Assembly: GCA_013339895.1 (NCBI GenBank)
Contig: JABACO010000006.1
Coordinates: 10,848,766 to 10,912,765 of the forward strand
Length of the DNA: 64,000 bases
Direction of reading: 5' to 3'
Origin: Ephydatia muelleri
Lineage: Eukaryota; Porifera; Demospongiae; Spongillida; Spongillidae
Below, piece by piece: positions 12,358-24,299 of this stretch. Below the pieces are notes generated by a model, which did not search any database, was not told where the DNA came from, and saw only the letters and a program-made list of their open reading frames with translations. A program made the translations under genes and the position numbers. How positions within the stretch are numbered: position 1 is the stretch's first letter; each line of letters opens with the position of its first letter.

Positions 12358-14537
12358 CACAGGGAAAAGTTTCGATTTCCCAACATTGGGTTTTGATCCA
12401 AGATCCCAATGTGATAAGCAATCACAGTAGACAAACAAACCACATCAAAATGCCCAATGTTGATTTAACACCGCATCCGCGAGTAATCTGGGTCACCATT
12501 TGGGGGCATTTAAAAAAAAAAAAAGGTCCACTAGTAATGCAGTCGTAAGCACTATATGAAATTCTAGTACAAGAATTAACCTATTGGATTATACTAAGAA
12601 TCTATCCTGTACTAAATGGCTTTGTTGTAGAAGAGATGTACATACTTTTAATAATGCGGTTCGGTACTCAAAAAGGCATGTACAAAGTGGATTTTGAATG
12701 TTAATACGAATACTAAAACCCTTCCCGATCACGTACTTACTTGTGCTAGAGATAAAAATCACGTTTTTATCCTTTAAAACAAACGCCAATTCTCCAAACA
12801 ATTGCGATGAAGCTTATGGGACCAGTCCAAATACTGCAGTAACTAACCACCAATAGTTAATCTACGGGATCAATGGATTCTGCAGAACAGCCTCATCGTT
12901 GCAAATGCAAAGTTGGTTCATGTCCATTGTGTGGCAGCGCAATGCAAAAGGTGCGGATGTGCTTGCGATGGTGTAGAGCCTGGAGTGGCGCTTGCTCGGA
13001 GTTCTGGGCAACGAGGTCCGAAGCGACTATCGACTGGCAGCGAGCAAAGAGAAGCAGCTAGCGAAAAGGGCTAGAATTGAGATAGCAAAGGCAACAGATC
13101 TAGAGGAGCGAACCATTGGGACGGAGCCAACTATCAAACAGGTAGAAACAGTGCATGATCTATGGCAAGCGTTTGGATGGAGCCAAGCAACCAAGAAGAA
13201 GCTGCCTAACGAAGATTTGAGGAAAGGTGATGTGTTGCTAAAGGAATCAGGTGGTTCAGGATGGAGTACGATGGTTCAAAGCGTTCTTGCAGCAGTGGTT
13301 AGATGTGCTGAAATTTTGTATCCAGCAAACTCTGACTCCCTATTAGAAGAAGTTGCCGCCAGACTTTCACAAAGCTCAAGTTCAATTACTACAAAGGATG
13401 AAAATAGAGTTACTGGTCGAGCATACTTGGAACCATACAAGAAGGACATAAAACGGATGTTTGAGCGAGGAGCTCGTGTTTCCTCAGACAAAATGAGTCC
13501 ATGTGCTATGTTAGAGGAGCTTCAGTCACTCTATCTGGTCGCTACACCTTACCTGGGGAGAATGAAATACGTGCAGAAATTACCAAGTTGTTTGGTAGGA
13601 AGAAGGCCAGTGATGAGGACAATGCAGGGTAGTGATCATAATGAGAGTGAAAATGAAGCTACAAAAGGAAGAGGAAGCAATCTACCAAAGCAGTATGTTA
13701 AACACCTAGAAGAATTGGTAGAGCGTAAATCCCACAATCAAGCCTGCTGAAGCCCTGAGAAATCTGAAGGCTGCACTATGCCTACCACATCCCTTTGAAC
13801 ACGACAAAGCAATCAAAACCAAAGTTAGTAGTCTAAAAAGAAAAAGAAAAGTAAGAGAGAAAGCAAACATTTTGTAATTTTTGTTATCGTTATCAATGGT
13901 GTGTATGCATGTGTAGACCGATATGCTATTTTATTGAACTGAATAGTTGCCTCGCGACATTGTGTACAGCTAGCCTGGTTCCAGTGACTGTAGGGAAGGA
14001 GTGCATTCGCAGCCAACACTGGTACAGTTACTAGTGGACTTTTATTCTATAGTATGGATTGATTTACATAAAGTACTTTTTCTGCGCTCCTGTTCAATAA
14101 CCAGCCGCGCTAGCGCTATATACATTTCCACCCCGATTCATACAACGGTGTTGCTTGTAAAATGATTTTCTACACTAATGACAATCCTAAAGTCACAATT
14201 TCATTTCAGTTCATATACTGTGCACTTCTGAAACATTTTGGACGAGCAAAACATCGGATGCCACTGATGTCGACCGGTCACTTGCCAGCTCGTAGATAGC
14301 ATGCGGCAGACCAATGGTCCTCTCATTGAACGCATCAAATATTGTCTCAAGAGTTGTAGTAATAGTATCCTGTGTCAGAAAAGAAAAATAATAATCAGCG
14401 GACCTTTTATATTTTAAACCTCCCCCAATTTTGGCCGTTTTCACCCACTTTACTCGCGGACGCGGTGTTAAGCCTTTCCATGCAACCAGGGATTGTGGAT
14501 CAAAATCCAACTAGGGAATGCGAAACTTTTCCCTGTG
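12358..14537 (+). mobile_element. TIR DNA transposon, CACAGGG termini, 3-bp CAT target duplication
   Basis: The element starts CACAGGGAAAAGTTTCG and ends with its reverse complement CGAAACTTTTCCCTGTG. CAT occurs on both sides (12355-12357, 14538-14540), and the uninterrupted site is visible in copy B (TCAGGCATTGCATGCC). The inverted similarity extends inward to a block with ACACCGC(A/G)TCCGCGAGTAA and AAAAGGTCC, about 170 bp per side. CACAG ends with a 3-bp duplication fit the CMC group (CACTA/Mirage/Chapaev). No transposase is recognised, so the superfamily is tentative. Confidence 0.8.
12873..13750 (+). pseudogene. Cys-rich protein gene inside the 12.4-kb transposon
   Basis: An ATG at 12873 opens MDSAEQPHRCKCKVGSCPLC. 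The Cys series continues as QCKRCGCACDG in the next frame, and from about 13060 a third frame stays open to TGA at 13748 (about 230 codons, with HDLWQAFGWSQATKKKLPNE and a basic C-terminus). Two frameshifts are therefore needed. The N-terminal C-x-C clusters suggest a zinc-binding DNA-recognition module such as transposase genes often carry. The body of the protein is unrecognised. Alternatives are an accessory protein or a captured host gene. Confidence 0.4.
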
Positions 14538-14978
14538 CATTGCATGCCACTGGGACACAGTCATCACACCAATCTTGTTCAGCAACGCAAGATTGTTGTT
14601 CAGCAAAGCATGCATCGTCTGAGGTGCGTTGTCAACATAGCTGACTGCGCTTTCTGCACATCGAGGGTCATTAACAACTGGAGTTTGCTTTCCTGGTTTA
14701 AAACAATCCACGTCATCATTGGAATGTTTGTCGCTATGCGCCATGTTGGCATCCCGCTACTACGAAGAACTTCGTTCACGGTTGTATGGGCATCTGCGAT
14801 ATTTACACCAAGTAGCTCAGCAAGGTAGATTTCTTTGTCTCCATCGAGACGAGCTCGTTTCACACCATCAGCCATTTTAAGAATAATTTTATTGTTTAAA
14901 AATGGCCATCGAGACGAGCACGTTTCACCATCAGCCATTTAATTGTTAAGTTAACACATCATCACCACTTCAACTACC

Positions 14979-15210
14979 TTCAGGTAGGAGTGTCCAAATC
15001 GGTTCAAAATAGGTACCCGCAGAAGGGTCCTACCGCTATTGATTTGGTCTCTTCATTAATTTTTGCTGTATCCGTTATGGAGATACAAGTGTGCAAAGAA
15101 ATTGCATATTTCCCTGGCGTTACGCGCCATTAACGTATTACGAGGACGTCCTCGAAGCCAGTCGTAATACGTTAATGGCGCGTAACGCCCGGGAAATATG
15201 CAATTTCTTT
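14979..15210. repeat. Palindromic element, subfamily A, truncated copy (A1)
   Basis: Only the centre survives: the inner left arm from TTCAGGTAGGAGTGTCC, the centre TATTACGAGGACGTCCTCGAAGCC, and a short inner right arm ending GCAATTTCTTT. It lies exactly between the 5' end of copy A and the 3' flank of copy B. Just left of it (14900-14978) are scrambled duplicates of the gene start and of an internal coding segment, a sign of recombination. Confidence 0.75.
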
Positions 15211-15568
15211 CTTGCGCACCCCCCATGAGAACGAAGAATGTCACTTGCGCATCAGTTAAAACCAACTCGCCCTAAGTATGTGTGTTATTGAGCTATATTT
15301 AATTCACTAATTTGAAGAACGTTTGTCTATCAGATACGTAGAAATTAAATAAAATGCGGGATAAGGGTCACTAAACGTAATAACATTAAAATTCATGCTA
15401 AATTTTTATCACGTTACCCACTGTACAATACAGCCTGGTAAACAGCTATCATACATAAGTATAGTGACCTGTGCTAATCACAATACATGTACTGGATTTG
15501 CATTTCTTGGTAGGACTAAACACATCAGCTGTGCTTATCTAATATGCACCTCTAAATAACAAGTGTTA
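15211..15568 (-). repeat. 3' flank of NTPase-nuclease unit B
   Basis: Nearly identical to 9897-10256, but lacking the outermost ATACCCCACAT, because the A1 palindrome replaces it. Confidence 0.8.
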
Positions 15569-18042
15569 TCACTGTATTCTTTGACTGTTGATTGGCCTTG
15601 TACCTTCATCTATGTCTGGTAGAGCAAAATACAGGGAGGGAGAAAGAAGACTCATCCACTGCTCCTTTGTGCTCACACTGTGAAGGGACACACTAATTCC
15701 TTGATCTGTAAGGTCTTTAATGCATTGATCAAGAGATGCAACGTCGTACGTAACATTGGCTCCGTTGGTCACGCACACCGTAAAGCACACATGAGACACA
15801 TTACACCCTTCCAGTGGATTTGGATTTTTCAGGAGCCCTTCCAGTACCATGCGTGCCTTTGTTGAAGGTGTGTTCTTACCCAGAACTGTTGTACTGGAAA
15901 AAGACTTAGTTTCAAAAATGATCAGAGCACATCCTTTGCTTTTCTCTTCGAATTCAGCACCAAAATGATATCACATCCCTTATTCATTACACTGGTGGGA
16001 TGTATAATGCCATGGCTCTTAATAGCACCAATAGCAGCTATCCTTCGTGCCTCCTTCATTTCTTCATCATCACAGAATGAGTGTCGACCATGTCCAGTTG
16101 GCCTTGCTTCTTCTTTATTAACAGGACTAGAGTCATGACAAGGGAATGATTTCACTCCAGTAGCTAAAGTGCTACGAAATTTCACACCCTTTGTCGTAAT
16201 AGTAAGACTGGATAGATGACTGGGACCACACAGTGCAGAGAGAACCTTGCTGAAGGAAAAGCTGTAACTTTGAGTGTGTATCTGTCTTAGTTGCAGAGCT
16301 GACACTACTAGCATCTCTAGTGCATTGCCTTTGGCATCTGCATCCCATGGCACCGTGGTGAAGGCACTTTCCAACTTCCGGAATACATCCATTTCTGCCT
16401 CTGAATAATTCTTCCTAATTAATTTATGAATGACAAGGAATGGATTCAGAAACCCTAGCCGATCTTGATTATCTGGTGGTACAAGGTGGATAAGGGCATA
16501 AAATTGCTCGTATTTCCTCAAGCACTTCAGACCTAAAAGATCTTCTGTCTTCAGATCAAAACATTCTTTCCAGTATTCAGCAAAAAAAGAAGGCTCCTGT
16601 GCAAGTTTATATGCCAATGCACCAACAACAGGTGGGTTCAGTTGGGCAATAGAGAGTATGGGGCAGTTGGCTTTGTGCATTTCCAGCCAAAGCCCCAATA
16701 AACCTGGTGAGAACTTTGTCCATTCATATAGTGCAAAGGGAAACGTACCCTCTTTGGGTACCTCTTCTTCAGTTCTTCCAAAATGGGATAATACTGCTCC
16801 CGAGTTGACTGTTCTGCAGGGTTGAGCCACAACATGGTGAGTGGACGACTACTTGCTGTCATAAGCAACTGTAGATCTTCAACCACAAAACCTGAGACAA
16901 TCAGCGCAGAGCATGGACGTGAATAAATTGGTTGAGTGATGGAGGACAGTATTAGTGATATTTGGTCATCCTGCAGTTCAGAATTTGATCTCAAACCTTT
17001 CAGAACTTCTGAAAACTCATCTGCAGCAACAACAATACCCTTGTTAGAATATTGAGGTAAGCACATGTTCACAAGCTCAAGAACCCTATTGAGGGTAAGT
17101 AAAGAAATAAAGGAACTGTTTTGAAAAAGTAACCACCCTAATTTTGCTCCAAAGGCATTTGCTATTGTGTAGACCACACGAGCCCAGAAACGAGGAGCAC
17201 AGGTAAGGAGTGATGAGTCTTTTTCAGTGTAAGGGGTCGATGAATTGTAGGTGATGGTAACAGCTAAGGTTCCTGTGTATCTAATACTGCTACACAGAAC
17301 ATCAAGTAATAGAGACTTACCTTGCCGAGGTGCAGCAACCACACAATAAATGGGATGGTTCTCTTTTGCTTCTAGAAATCTCTGTTTCGCTTCTTGAAAG
17401 GCTTTGATGTCTGAAACTACTAATTCAATGTGTTTCATTGCGATCTTCACCAAGAATGACGGTTTCTTTTCCCTGGTAGTTGAAGTGGTGATGATGTTGT
17501 TAACTACGAAACTCCACTTGCTCTGTCCCGTCAGCCAGCGTTTTCACAGTTTCCAGAAACTTGCTCCACTCCCGCTCCATTCTTTCTTGTACCCGCTCCA
17601 TTCTTTCTTGTACCCGCTCCCGCTCCATCCTTTCTTGTACCCGCTCCCGCTCCATTCTTTCTTGTATCCTATTACGCAATAAATACAGCACATCGGACGG
17701 GAGCTGACTCTGCCTTTCCTCAGGCATTGCATGCCACTGGGACACAGTCATCACACCTATCTTGTTCAGCAAAGCATGCATCGTCTGAGGTGCGTTGTCA
17801 ACATAGCTGACTGCGCTTTCTGCACATTGAGGGTCATTAAACAACTGGAGTTTGCTTCATGGTTTAAAACAATCCACGTCGCCATTGGAATGTTTGTCGC
17901 TACGCGCCATGTTGGCATCCCGCTACTACGAAGAACTTCGTTCACGGTTGTATGGGCATCTGCGATGTTTACAACCAAGTAGCTCAGCAAGGTAGATTTC
18001 TTTGTCTCCATCGAGACGAGCTCGTTTCACACCATCAGCCAT
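15569..18042 (-). pseudogene. Crinkler/RHS-like P-loop NTPase-nuclease, copy B
   Basis: It starts at ATG 18042 and stops at TGA 15569, about 2.47 kb with no large insertion. Long uninterrupted blocks are 16638-17453 (Walker A APRQGKSLLLD and an intact Walker B VVAADEFSEVL) and 15922-16830 (middle region). Frameshifts near 17.48, 16.7 and 15.94 kb separate them from the N-terminal part and from the nuclease motif (LIIFETKSF, about 15.9 kb). It is the best-preserved NTPase core of the minus-strand pair. The same family reasoning as for copy A applies. If the single-base frameshifts are sequencing errors, this could be a working gene of roughly 800 codons. Confidence 0.6.
17570..17662 (-). repeat. 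Coding minisatellite in the linker of copy B
   Basis: Four tandem units of CCGCTCCATTCTTTCTTGTA (plus strand) encode the repeat QERMERERV on the minus strand. Copy A has one unit, copy C four. It lies between the N-terminal region and the NTPase domain and probably forms a charged helix or coiled coil of variable length. Confidence 0.85.
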
Positions 18043-18180
18043 TTTAACAATACAATTGACTGGGACGTAAAGAAAGGGGATGTGGGCACAATCATCACCT
18101 TCTGTGCTAATCAGTCATGTGCTGTTAGGTCATTGGTTAGAATGATCTAGAACATTCTATGGTGTATGTATATATAGTCA
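18043..18180 (-). promoter_or_regulatory. Conserved 5' flank of the NTPase-nuclease unit
   Basis: The same upstream sequence precedes copies B, C and D: TTGTTAAAATGG at the start codon, then GATGATTGTGCCCAC, CTAACAGCACATGACTGATT and the palindromic AGAATGTTCTAGATCATTCT about 100-160 bp upstream. Shared position and conservation suggest promoter sequence, but no TATA box or initiator could be assigned. Confidence 0.35.
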
Positions 18181-18385
18181 CAGTGGCGGATCCAGGGGGC
18201 AGAATGGAAGGTGTGACTATAGGTTGGGCAGAGTAATAGGCGGCGCCGCCCCGTGGAGGGTGCAGGAGGGGGGGCACCCCTCTCGCCCAGGCTAGGGGCA
18301 GAGATAATTTATATATTATCTCTGCTAGGGGGTATGGGGGAGCGCTGTAAGCTCCCCATCGGGTCTGGGGCTCCGCCCCAGAAGC
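18181..18385 (+). mobile_element. Short GC-rich insertion with hAT-like end
   Basis: It starts CAGTGGCGGATCCAGGGGGC and ends GGGCTCCGCCCCAGAAGC, and is far richer in G+C than its surroundings. The same insertion occupies the same place in unit D (46202-46392, opposite orientation) and is absent from unit C (40357). CAGTGGCGGATCC is a common hAT-type terminus, but no matching inverted end is visible, so it may be one truncated end or a non-autonomous derivative. A small palindrome, AGAGATAATTTATATATTAT with its return arm, sits at 18298-18325. Confidence 0.55.
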
Positions 18386-18475
18386 TTTGCGTTTCGGCAT
18401 TAAAATCCTATAGCATTTATAACGATGAGGTTTATATTTTTAAATTGAACGGTCATAACATTAAAAGATACATAT

Positions 18476-19078
18476 GGAACGTTCTATACGAAAATGGGTC
18501 TTGTGGATTTTATTTATAACATAAAATTTAAATCGATATAATATTAACGCTATCGGGTTCCTATTTTTAACACAACATACCACACCATTACTATGTGAAA
18601 ATCCATTTTGGTGTCTTGCACATGCGGGGTACCGACGTTCAAGGTCCGATACCTCGTAGGGTTTAAAACGGCCACATCTTAAGGTAGGAGTGTCCAAATC
18701 GGTTCAAATTAGGTACCTATAGTCGTAATACGTTAATGGCGCGTAACGCCCGGCAATTTCTTTGCACACTTGTATCTCCATAACGGATAAATTAACGAAC
18801 AGAACAAATCAATAGTGGTAGGACCCTTCTACATAGGTACCTATTTTGAACCGATTTGGACACTCCTACCTGAAGGTGTGGCCGTTTTGAACCCTACGGG
18901 GTATCGGACCTTGAAACGTCGGTACCCCGCATGTGACACCAAAATGGATTTCACATATAGTAATAGTGTGGTATGTTGTGTTAAGAATAGGAACCCGATA
19001 GCGTCGGAAGATATATCGATTTAAATTTTATGTTATAAAATAAAAATCCACAATACCCATTTTCGTATAGAACGTTCC
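18476..19078. repeat. Palindromic element, subfamily A, copy A2, with ATAT target duplication
   Basis: It runs from GGAACGTTCTATACGAAAAT to its reverse complement ending GAACGTTCC, with ATAT on both sides (18472-18475, 19079-19082). The right arm is nearly complete. The left arm lacks about 110 bp next to the centre. It sits upstream of copy B and abuts the right inverted-repeat arm. Confidence 0.85.
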
Positions 19079-19082
19079 ATAT

Positions 19083-19325
19083 ATTATATTCACGAGTGAT
19101 TGACTCGGTGTTGTAATAAGCACATCCTCGTACGTATTCCATCGTTATACACAGCCCAAATCTTGAAAAAATGCACAATCACTAAAACAAAAACTCCTAA
19201 ATTCCTGCAGCGATTAGGTAAAGGGGTGGAGCCTATGTCCGGAAGTAGGCGTTCTCAAGTGGAGGCAGTGAAGGCAGCATCAACAGTGGGAAGCTCTCGT
19301 AGAACTCCTGTGAGTGGACAGAAGG
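19083..19325 (-). repeat. Right arm of the inverted repeat with a damaged terminal exon
   Basis: Reverse-complement match to 9631-9875. The copied exon still reads EFYESFP ... SLPPLENAYFRT and stops, but compensating indels alter the middle, and its first half is tandemly duplicated (19303-19345). It then runs into a G-rich purine tract equivalent to the pyrimidine tract before the 9.5-kb exons. Confidence 0.75.
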
Positions 19326-19344
19326 GAAGCTCTCATAGAACTCT

Positions 19345-19700
19345 GGGAGGGGAGGGGAGGAGGGGGGTGGAAGGAGGAGGGGGGGGAAGGAGGAGGGGAG
19401 GGGATAAGGAGGAGGGGGAGGGGATGGGAGGAGGGGTGTGGAAGGAGAGGAGGGGGTGGGAAGGAGGCGGGGGTGGGAAGGGAGGGGTGGGAAGGGGGGA
19501 GTTATGATGCATAGTTGCAATTAATCATGTGTTCAGAGGATCATCATCAGCAGCAGCCCAGCAGGCAGCGCCATTAGGGAAGGAACGTTTAAAAAAAATA
19601 AGGGGAGAGGAAGAAGGGGAGGAGGGGAGAGGAAGAAGGGGAGGGAGAGGAAGAAGGGGAGGGAGAGGAAGAAGAAGGGGAGGGGAGAGGAAGACGGAGT
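19345..19700 (+). repeat. Purine-rich (G/A) tracts
   Basis: 19345-19500 is almost pure GGGAGG/GGAGGA sequence and 19595-19695 is a run of GAGGAAGAAGGGGAGG units. Long frames here are composition artefacts. The many G-runs could form quadruplex structures. Confidence 0.8.
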
Positions 19701-19857
19701 GGGTCCTTTGACACTACATGTTTTGATTGAGTGACGTCATGGTGTTTACTTCTTAGTTTCTTGGTTGGCCTGGTGATTTATGGAGTGCAGAACAGAGCTA
19801 TTAATAGTACGCGCTTACACTATCGTTGTGGGGACTAGGCGAGCCTCCCCTTCCCAA

Positions 19858-19930
19858 CATGTTGGCTACGAGGATCGTATTCAAAAGAGTCGCGGCAGCT
19901 GCAGTGGACAGGTTCGACTGGTTCGCAAGT
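19858..19930 (+). CDS. Possible first exon of an unknown gene
   Basis: ATG at 19858 opens MLATRIVFKRVAAAAVDRF, an Arg-rich amphipathic start like a mitochondrial presequence. The frame closes at TGA 19930, but the next frame continues QVEDETEAPRSAGATS, so one indel would extend it. The stretch is locally rich in CpG. No downstream exon was found before the duplication begins at 20024. Weak evidence. Confidence 0.2.
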
Positions 19931-22900
19931 TGAGGATGAAACTGAGGCACCGCGATCCGCGGGAGCGACGTCGCGCCTGCACAGGGGCCGGATTTGCGAA
20001 GGAGTTTGTAATATACATGTACACTTCCCCTCCCTCTGACTATGTATGGATACGATGAGCTTGATCTGTAACCATACCATATTGCACTTGTGATGGAAGT
20101 TTTGGCGACTCACCTGCTGGCATACTACAACCATGGTACGTCAGTGCAGCTGTCAACAAAAATGAACTCGATACAGGGCCACACAGAATACTGTAGCAAC
20201 AGCACACATAAAATTCAAATTGACTGCAACAAACAAAAAAAGGCTATAGATGAATACGTGCAACCAACCAGCTCACTCATTATGAGTGTGCTTGGGGTCT
20301 CAGGTAGCCTCACACTACACCGGGTCAGCTGGACAGGTTCACGTCCTGGCCACTAATGGACTGTAAAAAAAAATAAAATTAAAAAAAGGAGAAAGCTATG
20401 AAGCCAACAGCTTTTTTAATTTGGAGGGAACATACATCAAGGTGAGACAACAATTCGATTGGTCACGAAAGCCAACTTGGCTCTGCAGCAACGTCCCTCG
20501 TGTCAGTTTCGCCCTTCTGCTCGTCTCATCTCTTGTTGCCTCAGCTCCTTTGGCTCAGTTGTAGTGCTTCTGGGCCCCCTGCCACAGGGGCCATTTTCCG
20601 GCCTCCCTTGAAAGCAAACTTCTGTTGGTAGGAGCTGGTTCTTGTTTTGCTGTCAATCTCTTGCAATAGCTGCGTAATTTGCTAGTTGGTTGGTTGGGGG
20701 GTGGGGAGGGTTTCCAGCACAATGAACCATAGCCAAACGTACGTCTAAACCCCAATCTTTTACATTGCATGCATATACATTCAGTGCATAAATATGTCGC
20801 CAGTGGTGGCAAGCTTTGAGCACGCCGTACAATAAACAGACAAACACCAAAGCCAATAAATAATCATTAGTAGCTCTAGAGAAAATAACGAATGTAGGTC
20901 GAGAAAGGCAGGAGATGAGAAAGGGGATGAAAATTAAACGTAGAGGGGAGAGAGAATATAATTGCTGAGAGCTTCTAATCGAAGGAATTCAGGAAAGTTG
21001 CAGAATCCGATACGAATTTCTGAAGTGCTTGCATCTCTTTTGATATGCATTCGAAGTGACTCTGGAAGTTCATTCTTCGGCAGGGCAGTTTGCTGCCTGA
21101 AGCAGATCCTCATCCCTACGCGAAATACGGTTCAGTTGAATAAAAGGGGTTCAGGAGAAAACTCTTCTATACGTACTCGCTCGTCTGCTTTGCGCACTCC
21201 TTTGAAAAATGATCGCTCGTTTCATCGTCAGTTCGCCTATCGTCCCTCTCCTGTTTCTTCTGGTATGCGGCCCGCCTTACGCTCGTCATCCCTGATTTTA
21301 AGCCTCGCTTGAATATCCGACATACTCGATAACGATAAAAGTGCGCTTTATTCAGAAATATGTACATGCACAAAGTAAGTGTTGCCTAATCGGAGAAACG
21401 GGCCTTTAAGTACCGATAAACAATGTATGGTGGATTGATGCGGGTGATCCCTGTAATGCCTATATTCAAACGGTATAAGATTTTTGTCTTTCAACATTTC
21501 GATTTCCAAATTTTATATGGAGCATGGCATGTTGTAGGCCTACACTAACACTAAGAATGTGCATTAGGGAAGAAATGCTATTTCCTTATAAGTTATATAG
21601 TGGAATTTCAACGTGAATTTATCGATGTAACTAAATTTTTGACGTCCATTTGAATGTTTGAATAAGATCAAATTACCCCAGGTATAAATGATCTGAAAGA
21701 CATTGGCGTACATAATCTGTAAAAATATAAAAGCACATGAATAGTACACACTTATACACAAGCACAACTAAATCAGATTTGTGAATTACATCAGTAACAA
21801 ACTGCACCAAAGTTATCGATTCCACTTCTCATAATCTTCCACTGTCCAATATGAAATTAATTAATTTAGTACCTCTCTTTACAAACAGCACTTTTCCATT
21901 ACCATCCAGTGGATGCACATTACATTTAAGTGTAGCGCTGAAACAGTTCTTCGAGTTTTAACCATATACAGTGATTGACACTAACCCCATCACTCATAGT
22001 ACATCTGAAATAAGATATTGGCATGCGATTGAATCATATATTAAGCATTCACACTTCAGGCTGATAAAACGGTCTTGCATGCATGGTTAACGCATCTCCC
22101 GCAATCCTATAAACTTAATTGTGGCGAAAATAAATCATTGCGCACAGTCCAAAAAATTCTGAAAGTTGCATATGATCAATACAACGATGCAATGTGTTTA
22201 TACATAGGACCCGAGTATATACCCTCCAAAAAGGGGCGTATTTATGTGGCTCGAAGGTTAATTGGATTACACAATTCTACAAAGAAGTGTATTATAAATC
22301 CAATTACTATATCTCCTAACAGAGTATTGATTCCTTTCTATGAAAACTAAATTCTGTTTTAATACGATAAGTCAATGACATTCAACGGCGAGCTGAAAAT
22401 GAGCAAATGCGCATTGCCAGATCGTCCTAAAAGTTCGTGGTAGATATCGAAATTGATTGTATGCCTGCAACGTTTTTTGACGTTTTTGAGGAGGACCCGC
22501 CGTCATTGCTTGGAAGAGGGCAATAAACAACGTTAACTTTTTGCTCTAATCAGAAAGCAGTAAATCCTTAACTTAGATATTGCGTATGATTTTACATACA
22601 ATACTGCGTGAAAGAGCGCTCAAAGCTTCATGAGCCAGGCAAATTTTGAAGTTTTATCGTCTTTAAACTATCGAGACTAGATTTTCAAAAATACCTACTT
22701 CTCTTAACCTTCGTAAAAACCAGTCACAATTTTTACTGCAGATATCTGGATATGCGGAAAACACGTTACGTGGAAGTGCCTAACTTATTCGTTTGAGTCA
22801 TGTAAACGTTTCGATGTGTTTTCACGTGAAATTCATTGGTGACCACACGTGCTACTTGTTAATTATCGTGAATAATAGTCTCGCTCTACGGGATGGTCTG

Positions 22901-24299
22901 CGGAAAATAATATGTCTAACCTAATATTTAGACCCCAAAGACCCTCGGTATGAAGGCTGTGCGGCCCGCATGAATTGCAAATGATTTATTGGTTTACAAA
23001 GTTGTGGTCTTCTATTGTGTCTATTGAATCTCATCAGTACGAAAAATGGCAGAGTTCAATGGACCGATTGCATTCATGCACGAACAGTCCAAGTAGTTAC
23101 AAATACTCAGCAAGGAAGAGACTGACGCAGGAAGTGAGTCGTTGCTCGTTGGTGATCAATGCTGTATTTTGCCATTATAAGGTTGGTAATGACCTGAAGA
23201 GACATACATAATGTCAGAACAAAACCGCACATGACTAGAATAATTCACCTCAGGCCAAACAATTAGTTTGTTGGTTTGACTAAATGACAAACACGCACTT
23301 CCTTTTTCATCGCTTTCAACTTCGGTTAAGTATACTTGTACCTCTGCTGCCTGTAATGCCAAAGAAATTGACATGGCCAGAAATGGAGGACATGAGTGAA
23401 TATGTAAAGTTGCGATAGAGATTTGAGAATTCTGATTTCACCAATAAATTTGTCACCTTTTTAAATGATTTATCATTTTTCACAGACAAGAAATTATTAA
23501 TTCAAATCAATTAACTAAAATTATTTTTTCAAATTGAATTCCAACACGTTCAGTATTTTGCTAAAATTCGGTCTGATTATAATATACGTGTATCATGAAA
23601 AAAACATTAAGCATCCATTAACTAAATTCAAGACAAATTAATTGCAAACCGAGCATAATTAATTATATTCCTAAACGTATGTCATTATGCAATACCTTGC
23701 GTCATCTTTTAAATATTGATGTGTCGTCTGCTCACGAGACTTCTGCTCTCGAATAGTAACGATACAACCTCTGTTTTCTGCAAAGATGAAAACGATACAA
23801 CTACGGTACGCCACGCTTAAGAGGATTGATGCAGCGCAAGTGCGCAAATTAAAAATTCTGCGTGCCAGACTAGTGTATATTAACAACAGGTCCTGACATG
23901 TTTTTGTTGTTGCCGAAACACTATCAAACCTATACCCTACATACCATGCGCAAATTTAGTTGAGCGTTTATTAGTTTCCCTGATACCAAGTCATTTCGTG
24001 CATTTCTCACGCGACACAATAGTGGAACTAATCATGATAACCGATTGAGTAATAACACGAAGTGTCGCTATATCAGGTGGGAATGAGAATGGTAGTGGTA
24101 TTTTACAGTTTCGTTCGAGTACGTTTTAAGCCAAAGCGTTCGAAGCCATCAAACAGCACATGGGCTGTTGTACTGATACATGTAGCTCACGATTATTCCC
24201 CATCTGTATCGTTTTTAATGTGCTGGTGCAATTTGGTCATATCAGCAAAAATCAATAGTGGGTCTTAATAATTGTTGGATTCGGGGATAAAAACATGAA

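Larger units (their letters stand above)
10257..14875 (-). pseudogene. Crinkler/RHS-like P-loop NTPase-nuclease, copy A (interrupted)
   Basis: The reading starts at ATG 14875 (MADGVKRARLDGDKE) and ends at TGA 10257. It is broken by a 2180-bp transposon (12358-14537) and by several frameshifts between 10.6 and 12.1 kb. Modules in order: N-terminal helical region with a basic KRAR patch; a charged ERMERE linker; Walker A APRQGKSLLLD near 12.02 kb; a Walker B-like strand GIVVAADLFSE near 11.72 kb; a long middle region; a C-terminal DIILVLNFEEKS ... LIIFETKSF segment near 10.6 kb that fits a PD-(D/E)xK nuclease (D...ExK). NTPase plus restriction-nuclease fold is the known architecture of the Crinkler/RHS class, which includes effectors and proteins of transposon origin. 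In this copy the Walker B acidic pair DE has become DL, so ATP hydrolysis would be impaired. The assignment rests on motif order only. Confidence 0.6.

Noticed and set aside
9876-19078. The whole NTPase-nuclease cluster as one giant transposon bounded by the ~240-bp inverted repeats
   Set aside because: The arms contain a host-like terminal exon and no flanking target duplication could be identified, and units C and D occur without these arms.
19233-19520. Pro/Ser-rich frame downstream of the exon-like EFYESFP segment
   Set aside because: Only the EFYESFP...PLENAYFRT end derives from a real exon. The rest is a purine/pyrimidine tract, and the copy is a duplicated, damaged exon.
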